From positions 1-64,000 of the forward strand of contig JAKUCV010001789.1 of NCBI GenBank assembly GCA_028386065.3: a stretch of 64,000 bases of DNA, in the 5' to 3' direction. The notes below the pieces were generated by a model that was not told where the DNA came from, did no database searches, and saw only the letters and a program-made list of their open reading frames with translations. Of the stretch, positions 42,159-53,800 are shown one piece after another. Position 1 is the stretch's first letter; each line of letters begins with the position of its first letter. Position numbers and translations under genes: made by a program. The DNA is from Turnera subulata. Its lineage: Eukaryota; Streptophyta; Magnoliopsida; Malpighiales; Passifloraceae.

Positions 42159-45100
42159 ATGGTAGACGCAGAGCCCAAGGAAGGCGACTCTGTTGGTAAA
42201 CACACACTCTCTCTCGCACGCTCTCTCTTCTTCTTAATCTTGCCTCTGAAGCACAACCAGAGCTTCTTGCATCGGCGATTGATTTTTTGTTTTTTTTGTT
42301 TTTTTCGTTCATTTTCTTCTTTTGGCACAGTTGTTGTAGACGAGCACAAACTACGCGAAATCGTCGCCGACGGCTCGTTACACTTCGACGACTGGACGTC
42401 GCTCATTTCCGCCGTCGACTCGACCTATCCTGTAATTTCTCGACCTATCTATTCACTCTTCGGTTATTATCAGGATTCGTATTTCACTCTTTTCGATATA
42501 TTCACTCCCATCTTTGTATGTACATCGATAGGATGATTTGGAGAAGATAAGCTTGGTATACGACTCTTTCCTGGCCGAGTTCCCTCTTTGTTACGGTTAC
42601 TGGAAGAAATACGCCGCGCATAAGTTGCGGTTATGCTCTGTTGATGCTGCCGTTGAAGTATTTGAGCGAGCTGTGGAGTCAGTTACGTATTCGGTTGATC
42701 TATGGGTTGATTATTGTGCCTTTGCTTGCTCGGTTTTCGAGGATCCAGCTGATGTTCGCAGGTAGAAATTACGGTTTGTTTTGGTATTACAAATGAGAGT
42801 GCGCATGCTGTTAGGCCGTCATTTGATTGCTTTGTGGATATCTGGTCGAATTATTGAGCAGGTTATTCAAGAGAGGCTTGTCCTTTGTTGGCAAGGATTA
42901 CTTGTGCCATACCTTGTGGGATAAGTACATTGAATTTGAGTTCTCTGGACAGCAATGGAGTTCCCTGGCTCAAATTTACATCGACGCCTTGAAGTTTCCT
43001 ACCAAAGGGTTGCATAAATATTGGAATCGGTATGTCTTTCTAGTTTAGTCGTGTTGATGTTGTGATGACACCATTTGTAAGCTTCTGAATTGTGGATGTT
43101 ATGTTGGGTAGGGTTTTTTGTACGTAACGTGATGTACTGCCTTTTCAGTTGTTTGCTTTGAACAGTGTCTACAATAGAGTCATGACTGATAAGAAACGAG
43201 ATTGTAATTTAATCAGGTAGCCTGGATTAGGTTCATCAGGTTCATATATTGTGCAGAACCATTCTGGGTAGAAAATTCTGATAGCTTTAAGCGCATTTTC
43301 CAAATCCTTGTGTCCATGATTATTTGCTCTAATGTGACGAATTGTCTATGGGCATGGTGGTTAGCATTTTACTGCTAAGGTACATATACATTGTCTTCTT
43401 AGCCTGATTTTTCCGTCCCCTAGCTTACCCCATGTTCACCCTTCTGTTGTCAATCATGGTGTCTTTTCAAAGTCATTTGGTTACTGGCCACTAATATCAA
43501 TTTGCTTCAGCTTTAAGCAGTTGGTGGAGATTTGGTTAAAAGACATGGAATCTTATGGCGGTCCCAACTCAGAAGTAGCGACAGAGCATATTCCTGCTAC
43601 TGAAATCTCTACTCGTTATAAGCAAGTTGACATTTCTTGCATCATTAAAAACTTGCTGGATCCGTCTATTGGATTGGCCAGGTTTAAAGCACTGCAGAAA
43701 TATAAAGCTATCGGAGAACAGTTCTACCAGGAAGCATCTCAATTGAATGAAAAAATTCATTGCTTTGAGAATGGTATTAAGAGGTCGTATTTCCATGTGA
43801 AGCCTCTTGATGACTTCCAGTTGGAAAATTGGCATCATTATCTGGACTTTGTTGACTTGCACGGAGATTTTGATTGGGTATGGGGTCATGCTGTTGTGTT
43901 TGTTTCGATTTCCTTAGCCTTCTTTCTTTCTGCCTTGCCATCTAACACTGCTTGCTTTACTTTTTGTTTTTTTCAGGCTGTTAAACTTTATGAAAGATGC
44001 TTAATTCCTTGCGCTGATTACACTGATTTCTGGATGCGATATGTGGAATTTATGGAAAGTAAGGGCGCTAGAGAGATAGCAAACTTTGCACTGGCCCGAG
44101 CAGCAGAAACCTTCTTGAAGGTATGTATTTAATGACCCTTATTTAGCACCATATTTAGCATTCCTATCTTATTCAACAGCTGCAACTGAGTATATTTGCT
44201 CCCCAATCCAGAATTACAAAATTAGATTATTGTCACAGATGTCATTACCATCCTTGAGATGTGCAATATCTTGTTCAGCATGCTTCATGTATCAGCAAGT
44301 CATTATTTTCTAGTTTCACATGCAAAGACCAGCTTCCTTTTTCCTAGTTTGCTACTGATGATGCATATAAAAGGTGTAACAGATATCTGGAAACATATTT
44401 TGCAGAAACCAGGCTTTAGTGGGGTAGTGAAGGACTTGTCTGGATGGCATGTAAATGTAGCTTTGCATTCTAATTTATTGATTGTAAAGCAAAATTTGTG
44501 GCCTTAGTAATATTCCCCTGAAGAACATAAGAATGCAACTTTCCTTGGAAAAAAATGGCTACAGTCTTTGTCATTTACTAATGTTCTCAAACATAATGCT
44601 ACTAACGTTTTGTTATCCAGTGAAATTTTGAGTTTAACTATCAAAATGCTGGCTGCATTTATAGGTATTGAGGATATGCCTATTGGTTTGCCATAATTTT
44701 TAAGATATTAGTATTGGTAGCGCTAATTCTGAAATGTCTGAATAAGCATTGTGTTTAAATAAGGCAATTAAGATCCTGACTGTTGGATTAACAAGTCCAA
44801 AATTTCATTTCTCAAACTTTCATTGTCATTGTGCCCTAGTGTTGTTTGATTTTTGTTTCATTGCTGTGGGATGACACAATTCGATTTCTTTATACATGGC
44901 CCAAGGTGGTTATGATCCTGCTCATATGTTCATTGCAGAGAGTATCAGTCATCCATCTGTTCAGTGCCAGATTTAAAGAGCACATAGGAGATGCAACTAG
45001 CGCACGCATTGCCCTTTCTCAATGTGATTCACAATCGGATGCAAATTTTATAGAAACTGTTGTGATGAAAGCTAACATGGAAAGACGACTGGTATGTAAT

Positions 45101-48100
45101 TTTTTTTGCATTATCATTCAAAATCAATTACATGTGTCATCTGGTACATTAATTGATTTCTTTCTGAAAATGCCAGGGGAATTTCAATGCAGCTTCTAAT
45201 ATATACATAGAAGCACTGGAAATGGCAGCGGCAAATACGGAAAAGTGCCATATTCTCCCAGTTTTGTATGTTCATTTTTCTCGACTTAAATACATGGTAG
45301 GTTTGTTTACGTGCACTGAAAGATTTGGATTTGAGAATTTACTGAAATCTTATGTTCCATTCATTTCCACAGTTAGATTGTTCTATTTTAACTATTTTTC
45401 AAGTTAGCTGCTAGTCGGGTTTTTCTTTTATTTGTATATATATTTTATCCTAGTTATCTGGTCTAAGAAATTAGGCAAAACGTGTGCAATTTCAGTAATG
45501 CTGCTCTCCCACATCTATAGCCTGTTGTTTGGATATTAAAAACTGTTAGCCTAGAAGAAACAAGATGAAGATAAGTCGATGCAAAAAAAAAAAAAAAGAT
45601 TACATTCCTGCTGAACATATCCAAGCAACATCTCAAAAGTTCACATACTTTATGCCGAAAGGAAGTGGAACCATCCATTTACGCTATACCAGAGGAGCTA
45701 ATGGATGATCAGTAGTTGTGGGATGGTGGTTGATAGCATAAAAGTTTCGGGTCATCCTCTCAAATCAAGCATGTTTAATAGTTTTCCCTCACAAAACTTG
45801 CAAATTGGTGCTAGTAAGGGACTCCTCCTGACAGATTCCGCATCCAATTACAAAAGAGGTATGAAAACAATTGGCTGTGAGATTCCCTCTGGTAAAAGTG
45901 TTACATCAGGAGATAAAGAACAGTTAGACTCTCAGTGCTCCAAATGGCTCTAACTAGGCATTCTGGAATTGCACACAGATAGGCTATTGGGGAGAGATGA
46001 TAGAAGGAAGTGTGGAACTTATCTGGTGTGTATACCATGGTATTTATCCTCTGAAGGACCAAAGCAATTCATCTTAAACGAAGGGCTTTAGCCTTGGGGG
46101 GTAATTTTCCTTGGGCTTTTTTTGTTAATATTTTGGCTCTCCTGTTGGCAGACTACCTATAGTTTTTGCCTGCGTACAATTTCAATGGTTTTTAGTTAAT
46201 GTTTCTGCTCTAACTACTTTTTAATCTTTTGCAGACCACTGGTAGTGAAGATGCTGCTAGAGATATCCTAATAGATGGTATCAGACATATGCCTAACTGT
46301 AGATTGCTTATAGAGGTACATAAACCTTTATTTATAAGCAATTTAATGTGGCGTATTATTACCTGAAAAAGTATTGATTATGCATCAGGTTCACATCTTG
46401 GTGGTGTCCTTCTATCTATTTGTTTTCTAATACATGAGTCTGGTGGTACCTTTTCAGTCAAGCCACACTTTAGTTTGTCCAGAAAACCAAGGTCAAACTC
46501 CGATATTGGGAACCACATTTGGTGCTATTGTTATTATTTTTTTTTGGTTTAGAAAATGGTCATAGATTGGGTCAGAGTAGAATTCAACTCTATTAAATAA
46601 TTTTCTATTGTTACTTCCGCAGGAATTAATAAAATTTGCAACGATGCATGGAGGTTCAAGGCACTTAAATGTAGTAGATTCAGTTGTAGCTAATGCAATA
46701 CTGCCGCAGCAAGGTGCATCTCAAGGTTTGAGCAAAAAAGATGGAGAGGATGTATCAAGGCAATATTTAGAGGTCAAATTGCACTCTGATCTCTTTTTTC
46801 ACTTCCATTGAGGTGTTCTAGCTCTGGCAGAAAGTATTATGAATGTTTATTTGAGCCACTTGCATCGTAACCTCAACGTTTCCATCTCATCGACTTCAGG
46901 AAAATTTTCATGACTAATCATAAATACTTATGCTGTTCCTTATTGTATGGGAAGCTCGTTTCCAAGCATATAGAGTGCAAAGCCCGCATATGTTCTAATT
47001 TATGTTTACTGCTGTTTCTTACCAAACTTGTTTTACAAAGGGCATGAACAATCAACTTAATATAATTCTTAACCTATTTCTTGCTGAAACTCACACACAA
47101 AAAAAAGACTCCAAATCAGTTTATTTTTTTTGTTGATGTGCATCTAGGACTACCCCTCAGATCTGCTGTTTCCTGTCTGCCTTGAATTCAATTTTTTGCT
47201 CGTATATCCATAACTTCTGGCTTGGACTTCGGTTACAATGATGCCTGACGTGTCTCAAAAGTTCTGGTCAAGCATGGACTATTTTTTGTAGAAGCATATA
47301 TGCATATATTCATAAGAAGCATGCATTGCTAATAAATTCTTCAGCACTAACATTTTGATTGATGGGGGCAGTTTGTTGACCTTTGTGGGACAGAGCATGA
47401 TTTAAGAAATGCATGGAAACGGCACATAAGATTGTTTCCACATTCTGTGAGAACTCAATTTCACCTAGCTACTGGTAAAAAACAGTGGAAGATGATAGTG
47501 GAAGCAGCAAAAGAAACTCCTCCAACTTTGCATCATCAGGGTTCTCGAGATTGTGATTCCAACCACCTGATTCAATCCACATCGGAAGAGCAGAGATTGT
47601 CCGTGCTTGAAAATCATAATTCTGAGCCACAAATTGACCTGGTATCGGACCAGAAATTGCAGGAAGACGATATTATGCTATCTGAATGTGTATCGGACCA
47701 CAAGTCACCATTACCAGAAAATCACAATCTGGTTAACCAAGCTGCTGTTGACCTGCCTCTGTCAGAGGAATGTGACCACACCATACAAGAGAGTACGAAT
47801 CGAGAATCTCCTAAGGTTTCAGCGCCATCTATACAAGATGCTTCTGAACCAAAATCACCTGTTTTGAAGGATCAAATCACAGATAAAGCTGATGGTGCTC
47901 TAGCCTTGTTAGACTGCTCTAAAGTAATAGATTTTCCAGCGGAGCACAACCAGGAATCTCAAAAGACTTTAAAGCCGCCTTCTCTAGAGAGACTGTCTTT
48001 GGAACCTCAATACATCAAATCTTCGAGTGCAATCAGTCCGAAGGATGATGATGCTGAAGCTCCTGCATCTAATGAGTATGAAGATTTACAAGAAAGAAGT

Positions 48101-50217
48101 TTGTCCGATAGAAACAAGCTTAAAAGGGAAGTTTTTGAAGAAAATGATATGCCAAATTTCAGCATGCCTGAGAAAGCCACGAATGCTAATATTGACCATT
48201 CCGTAACCAGCCCAGTGAGAACTCAGGCAACACATTCTTCACACTTTAATAGTGGAAGTGATAGTCCATCAAATTTTACAAGTAATCAGAAAACTAGGGC
48301 ACAGTCACCTTTCCAGAACCAGATGCTGGAAAATAGTGGTAAAAACTGGCATCAGAAAAGTAATTTTGACAGATTTCACAGGGACTCCAGATATGGATCT
48401 CGTGGTCATCCACACAAAAGATCACATCAACAGCGACAGCGTTCCCCTCAAAAGCCATATCCACGTACTGAAAGGGGCTCTCAAGCTCCTCGAGGTCAAA
48501 GCTACTCTTCTCAGCCCTTCTCTTTGCAGAACTCTCAAGCTCCTCAAGGTAGCCAAGCACAAGGTCACTATCCCACAAATACTGCTCAACCTAATCTAGT
48601 ATCACCTCAAGTTTGGGCAATGCAAAATGCACAGCAACTGAGTCCTTCGCCTGCATGTCAGCCTCAAACCCATGTTCATCCTGCTACATACCCTCAGGCA
48701 CAGATTCCTCAACATCCTGTTCAAGGTAATGAGCAACATGGTACTCTGCAGAGCAACCAAGCATATAATCAAATGTGGCAATATTATTACTATCAGCAAC
48801 AGCTTCTTTGGCAACAACAACAGCAGCTACAGCAGCAGCAACCACCCCAACAGCAGCTATTCCAACAGCAGCTACTGCAAATGCAATATCTGCAGCAGCA
48901 ACATATGCAACAGCAGCAATTACCCCATCAACATCAACAGTTCCAGCAGTATCAGCATCAACAGCAAGAACAACAAGGTCAGCAGTCGCTGCAACAACTG
49001 CAGGTGCAACAGCTGCAAGTCAATCAGCAGCAGCATATTCTTTCCCCACAGCAGCAGCAGCAGCCACAGTTTCAACATCACCAGCAACAACTGACACAGC
49101 ATCAAAAGCCTGAACAAGAGCTCCACAAGCCTGAGCAACGAATTCATGTATCAGAGGTGTGCAACCAACGGGTATTTCTGAATCTGAACCATTTTGGATT
49201 TTGACAGGCATATTCCAAGAAATAAAATTAGGGATAAAAACATAACAATGGAAGAGTTCCAAGTACCAAAGGAAAAGTTTGCTGGCCTTATCACGTTTCT
49301 TTACCATGGCTAATGAAATTTTATGTTTGAAGTAACATGATGAAAATATCATAGTAAACCAACTTTTCCTATTCTCTATTTTTGAAGAATTACATAAAAC
49401 TGACTACCTGAGTCGGCTATATGCTATTTCCTGTGGGACAGTAGAAACTAGAACCCTTGTTAGAATGAGTTGAAGATTTTAGACAAATTCCCATTTTGCT
49501 CTTATGCTATACCTGTTTGGTCGATTGAGTCCCTAAGTTTTAATTTCGGTCAACTTGCATACCTCGGTTGTACAAATTGGGTCAATTGCCCCCAAGTCAA
49601 AATTGAGCATGGCTGGTGTTGACTCTGAAGCTGATCTGTGCAGTCAAAACGTTACATGCTAGCTGAAGGTCTTAGTAGAATTTTTAATTGACATGCGGTA
49701 ATCAATCCGGGTAGACACGTGTCAATCTTTGATTCACCACCTAGGTCAACTAATAATTCTATGAAGACCTTCCGCTCATGGGTAAGTTTTGACTGCACAG
49801 GTCAGCATCCAAGTCAACGCCAGCCTTGCTCAATTCTGGAGTTAACTTTCACTCAGAGGCAAGTTGTAACTTCTAGACTCAATTTACCAGACGGGTATAA
49901 TACAAGGGGGTAATTGGATTTTTTACCAACATTATACTTCCCTAACCATCCTCATGCAAACTAATGAGTTGCCATTTCACATGCTCTTTCTTCTCGCTCA
50001 TATTATTTTAGCCTCTCAGTATAATAGGTCAAAGAATCATCCTTTACAAGTGGACCCTTTACAGTTTTTCCTAGATTGATGCTTCTTTGACAGCTTGTTA
50101 GTTAAGATTTACCTAGCTTGTACTCTCCTCTATTAATTTGTGAAACTTCAAACTGATTTTCTTTCACAGGCCACAACAGAATTGGATCAACAAGTGGCAG
50201 CACCTCAGGGGAGTTGA
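42159..50217 (+). CDS. PRP39: Pre-mRNA-processing factor 39 (PRP39), 12 exons, ~1127 residues
   Basis: HAT-repeat protein of the U1 snRNP, acting in 5' splice-site recognition in the nucleus. Exons read in one continuous frame: 42159-42195, 42331-42431, 42532-42761, 42862-43029, 43511-43877, 43977-44120, 44939-45091, 45177-45296, 46235-46315, 46623-46772, 47372-49156, 50170-50217, all GT-AG. Helical repeat motifs are clear: EFPLCYGYWKKYAAHKLRL, VDLWVDYCAFACS, LCHTLWDKYIEFEFS, NWHHYLDFVDLHGDFDW, FWMRYVEFMESKGA and HFSRLKYM. The last large exon encodes a low-complexity tail with an R/S/P/H-rich stretch (HPHKRSHQQRQRSPQKP) and long Gln runs. The final exon adds ATTELDQQVAAPQGS. If the last intron is retained, translation ends at 49204 instead. 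The last intron contains a foldback MITE. Exon 9 onward is least certain. Confidence 0.88.
49157..50169 (+). other. Last intron of PRP39 with a foldback MITE (about 49495-49925)
   Basis: AAATTGAGCATGGCTGGTGTTG and CTGTGCAGTCAAAACG on the left arm recur inverted on the right arm as TTTTGACTGCACAGG and CGCCAGCCTTGCTCAATTC. Outer parts (GGGTCAATTGCCCCC and GGGGGTAATTGG) also pair. No coding capacity and no clear target duplication. Confidence 0.65.
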
Positions 50218-50449
50218 GGGAGGTCCTTATTTTCTCATCATCGGCATGTTACATAGAATCAGATATGCATGTGGCGCAGGATCAGATTCCCCATAAAAAT
50301 GTCAGCGCGTACTTCTTTAGTGTCATTCTGTATCAAATCCATCGTAAAAATGCGGAAGTTGTAAAGCTCTCAATTTTGGTCCAATTTAGAAATCCGGAGT
50401 TTCCATCATCTGTCGGCTTATCTCTATTTGCTCCGAGTTAGACAATGTA

Positions 50450-51125
50450 GCAGAAATGTGGTTGTAATTTTTTTCTTAACCCAATGATGAGGTAGAAATT
50501 AACAGGACCAATTTTAGTTACCTTGGAATAGGAGACGATTGTCCCTATATCCAAAATTGCAACCTCTTCAAGTTCGTTGACAAAGAGAGAAAAAATAGCT
50601 TACCCTACCGACCGCCGGTCAAAAGGAAAATCAGGAAGCTTGTTTTTCTTTAAAACCTAATAAGGAGATGCGATAAAATCCTTTGGATCACTTTTAAATG
50701 ACACTCGAGAAAAATGGATGGTTGTCCACTAAAGGCGAGCAGCCCCAGCTCTTTGATTGGGTCACGCCTCTTAATTGTTAACCTTATGACTCTGTAAGTC
50801 TTACAATACCTAAGGCTAGAAGTGCCCTTTTATTATACAGCATGCATGCTCTTGGACAAGTTCTGGCTCCCAGAGGTGCTAAAATGGAACTCTTGTTTGG
50901 GTAAGATTTCAGACTCGAACCTTCATGGATTAGTATAAAAAACAAGTGCTAAGATGGAAAAATAATCAGAAATTTGTGAAAATTATAGGTGATTGAGACT
51001 CTCGGAATTTTTTTTTTCTTTTCCTGCACGTGCAACAGCAGAATAACGCTCCATAGCAACGGCGCAATAAAACACCAGAAATATACTTCCCATGACGCCT
51101 TGGTTAAATCCAAGCTAGCAAAGGA
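50450..51125. other. Intergenic region between convergent genes
   Basis: 3' flanks of PRP39 and the ligase-like gene. No gene or clear repeat is recognised. Confidence 0.5.
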
Positions 51126-52820
51126 TTACAAACTACTATGAGCAATGCCCTCAAGTGGAGATGCTAAAGCATCCATAAGTTCCTGCCTAGTGAGAAGGCT
51201 TGTGGAGGGAACAAATGTAGCTCCATTCGGTGTAACAATTGTCTCTGAATTCATCTCTTGCAGTGAGAAATGACTTTCCAAAGCCTTTAGAGTTCTCTCA
51301 ACGAAAATTGTCCTTGGGATATACTCTTTCATCCGACAGATGAATTCCAAATGGTCTCTAGCCTGCATGGTAGAAAATTAATGTAAATTTCTCAAAAAAG
51401 ATACTTATGAGAGAGAAAATAGGAATTGGGGGTGGATACTTCCAAGTAAACCTCTGAAAGTAAATAGGGTAAGCAATTTCAACAACTAACAATCTTTCTG
51501 TGAGATTACAAATTTCAACAGCCACATATATCAGCAGTCAGAGCAAAGACACTAATTGATCAAATATCCAAAAGAGCACATTTTCCAGGATATAATGCAA
51601 CAGAAAGAACACAAGGCCTTCACATAAGATAACAAAAGGCTAACATGAAAGCAGAATAGAACACTAACCAGTCTATAGGTTGGAGCACGTGCAGGTAGCT
51701 TCAGGTACGACATATTTTTGGCCTCATAATCCCATAAAAAGGAAGTATGGTGTACCCATCGATTTTTGGTAATAGATTGAGCATTGCCACCAAATTTTCT
51801 GTTGCCAAACACATAATCTGAAAACAAATTTAAGAAATCCATCACTATAAAATCTAGGACATTCTAAAGTGAAATGGAACATTCTGCACGTTTTGAATCA
51901 TAAGACGAAATAAAAAAGAAAATATAGCTTTCAAGGATCAAAAAGAAAAACCAAGAAAATGCTTGTCTAGATATCAATGGTTGACAAGAAAGTGGAACTC
52001 GCAACCAGAAACGACTTTACACTTTCAAATGGACATAATGGCAAAACAACTAGAATGCAGTATGAGGTGCAGATTGTCTCAACTCTCAAGTGTCATGCAA
52101 TTCTGATTTTAAACATCAAAAGTAATTTTTTCAACTTCTCCAAGTTTCCAACTTATTGCGTACAGAAAACACACATTTCTCCAAACAAAGTTGGGTGTTG
52201 CTTACCATTTTCGCGGAGCTGGAAGTCACCCATCCCCCGAAATACTTCACCGTACAACAAACCACTCCAAGACATGATGGATCGGGGATACGGTTGGAGT
52301 CCGGGAACAGCATCCTTGTTGCATATAAGAGTAACAAAAACAGTCCCTTTGTCCACAATAACAGTGCCACCCCCAGAAAACCTTCTGACTACAGGAACTC
52401 CATCTCGTAACACAGAATGAATATCAACCAGTTCCAAAGCTTTCCTACGTAAATCAGTTCATTTATATCAATTATTTACACCCAAAGAGAAATGCACAAT
52501 ATCCCACTATAACTCAAAATTTTAGCACTCTAGCTTGGGTCTACACCACATCCTTTCAAACTCTTCAACAATAGTCTCAAGTTAAGAAATTGAGCATAAA
52601 ATTGACAAAAACATACAAAGGGAATTAAGTATCTTTACCCGGAGGTGCCCATGACTATGGTGGGGGTATTGGTTCCATCATTGACAATACACCAATTATC
52701 CGAAGAGGTACGAAGCAGCTTTTCCTCTAAGAATAGTTGCTCCAAAATGGGCATCCCTCTAAATCTAACAACATTCATCAACGGAAGCCCCAGCTTCGTC
52801 ACTCCATTTTTCATGGCCAT
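51126..52820 (-). CDS. Lipoate-protein ligase A-like (BPL/LPL catalytic domain), 268 residues
   Basis: Four GT-AG exons on the minus strand: 52820-52639, 52444-52206, 51817-51669, 51362-51126, total 269 codons. N-terminal MNVVRFRGMPILEQLFLEEK and DNWCIVNDGTNTPTIVMG begin the biotin/lipoate A/B ligase fold. Exon 2 has RRFSGGGTVIVDKGT, the conserved substrate loop, and NKDAVPGLQPYPRSIMSWSG. Exon 3 has FGNRKFGGNAQS, which carries the catalytic Lys and the GNAQ motif, and WVHHTSFLWDY. Exon 4 is the short helical tail. Such proteins transfer lipoate or octanoate to carrier lysines of 2-oxoacid dehydrogenases or glycine-cleavage H protein. The plant subfamily may act in mitochondria or cytosol; a clear targeting peptide is not visible. 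An upstream ATG cannot be excluded. Confidence 0.88.
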
Positions 52821-53672
52821 TACTCAAAGGAACTGGACAATACACATAATTCCTGCTCTCCACTTCAAAAAACCAAAAGAATCGATCAAGAGCTAGAGCA
52901 AAAGATTACATCTTCAGTTATGCTACTGGGTATTAGAGAAGTACCTTAAGACAAGGACTTGGCGCTCTGTGTCCAAATCCGGCCAAACATGCCAGTTGAA
53001 AGTTAGGGTGGGGGGGGGGGCTGGTGGTGGTCGTCTACTCTAGGCCGCCCCCGTCTGGTCAAGCTGTGCTAACAACACCACCACCAACCTCCTCTCGATC
53101 TTCTCCTTCGTCGGCGACGGGATGCAGTGGGAGGCGGGAGTGTGAGGGAGAGAGTTGAGAGGAAGAGAGAGAGATCGGGAGAGAGAAAGAGTGTGTGAAA
53201 GAGAGGGTTTTAGTTTTTACATGCGGGGTAAGAGTAAAACCCCAGTCTTTTCCCTGCCACCCAATCGACGTACCCTACCCGCCATTTTGGGAGGAGGTTC
53301 TCAAGGCAACTGGGTCCAACAAGCGCCCAAGCTTGGTCAAAAACGCGACCCCTGTTGCGTTTTATGCACAACCGATGTCGAAACCATGCCGTATTGATCA
53401 ACACCAAAAGTTGTGCTCCAAACGTAAACAATAATTTATTCCAAAAGATAACCTGCTCTTTAAAATAAATTGCTGAAAACCAGTAAATCTCGAAAATTTC
53501 TTTAAAATAAAACGAGGGTTCGAGAATTGTCTGGGATTAAATTTAGTGACCGTCCAAAAAGGTAAATTCCTGCAACCAAAAAAAGATTACCAAAAATTTT
53601 TACAAGGCTAAAATTAAAAAAAAAATTAAAATGTCTATAAATAAGAAAAATGAAAATTTAGGACATTAACTA
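52821..53672. other. Promoter/5' region of the ligase-like gene
   Basis: Contains a (G)n run at 53012, a GA-rich stretch (53143-53210) and short overlapping ORFs on both strands without homology I recognise. Confidence 0.5.
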
Positions 53673-53800
53673 ATGTGGGGTTGCTCAAGTAGTAAGCGAC
53701 TTAATTCCCCTTAAATAAGATCTCCAGTTCGAATCCTCGTGTTTGTAATAGATCGACCCGAGTCAAATCCGGATTACCTGTGGCGAAGCTCCCGAAACCG
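53673..53800 (+). mobile_element. tRNA-derived SINE
   Basis: GGGTTGCTCAAGTAGTAAGCG (box A region) and CCAGTTCGAATCCTCGTG (box B) are followed by GACCCGAGTCAAATCCGG, the same layout as the copy at 17425. Confidence 0.7.

Noticed and set aside
45705..45953. Extra exon in a PRP39 intron
   Set aside because: The 82-residue ORF has no PRP39 similarity and would interrupt a frame that joins cleanly from 45296 to 46235. Probably inserted repeat sequence following a poly-A-like run.
53155..53434. ORFs upstream of the ligase-like gene
   Set aside because: GA-repeat and promoter-like DNA. Overlapping frames without homology.
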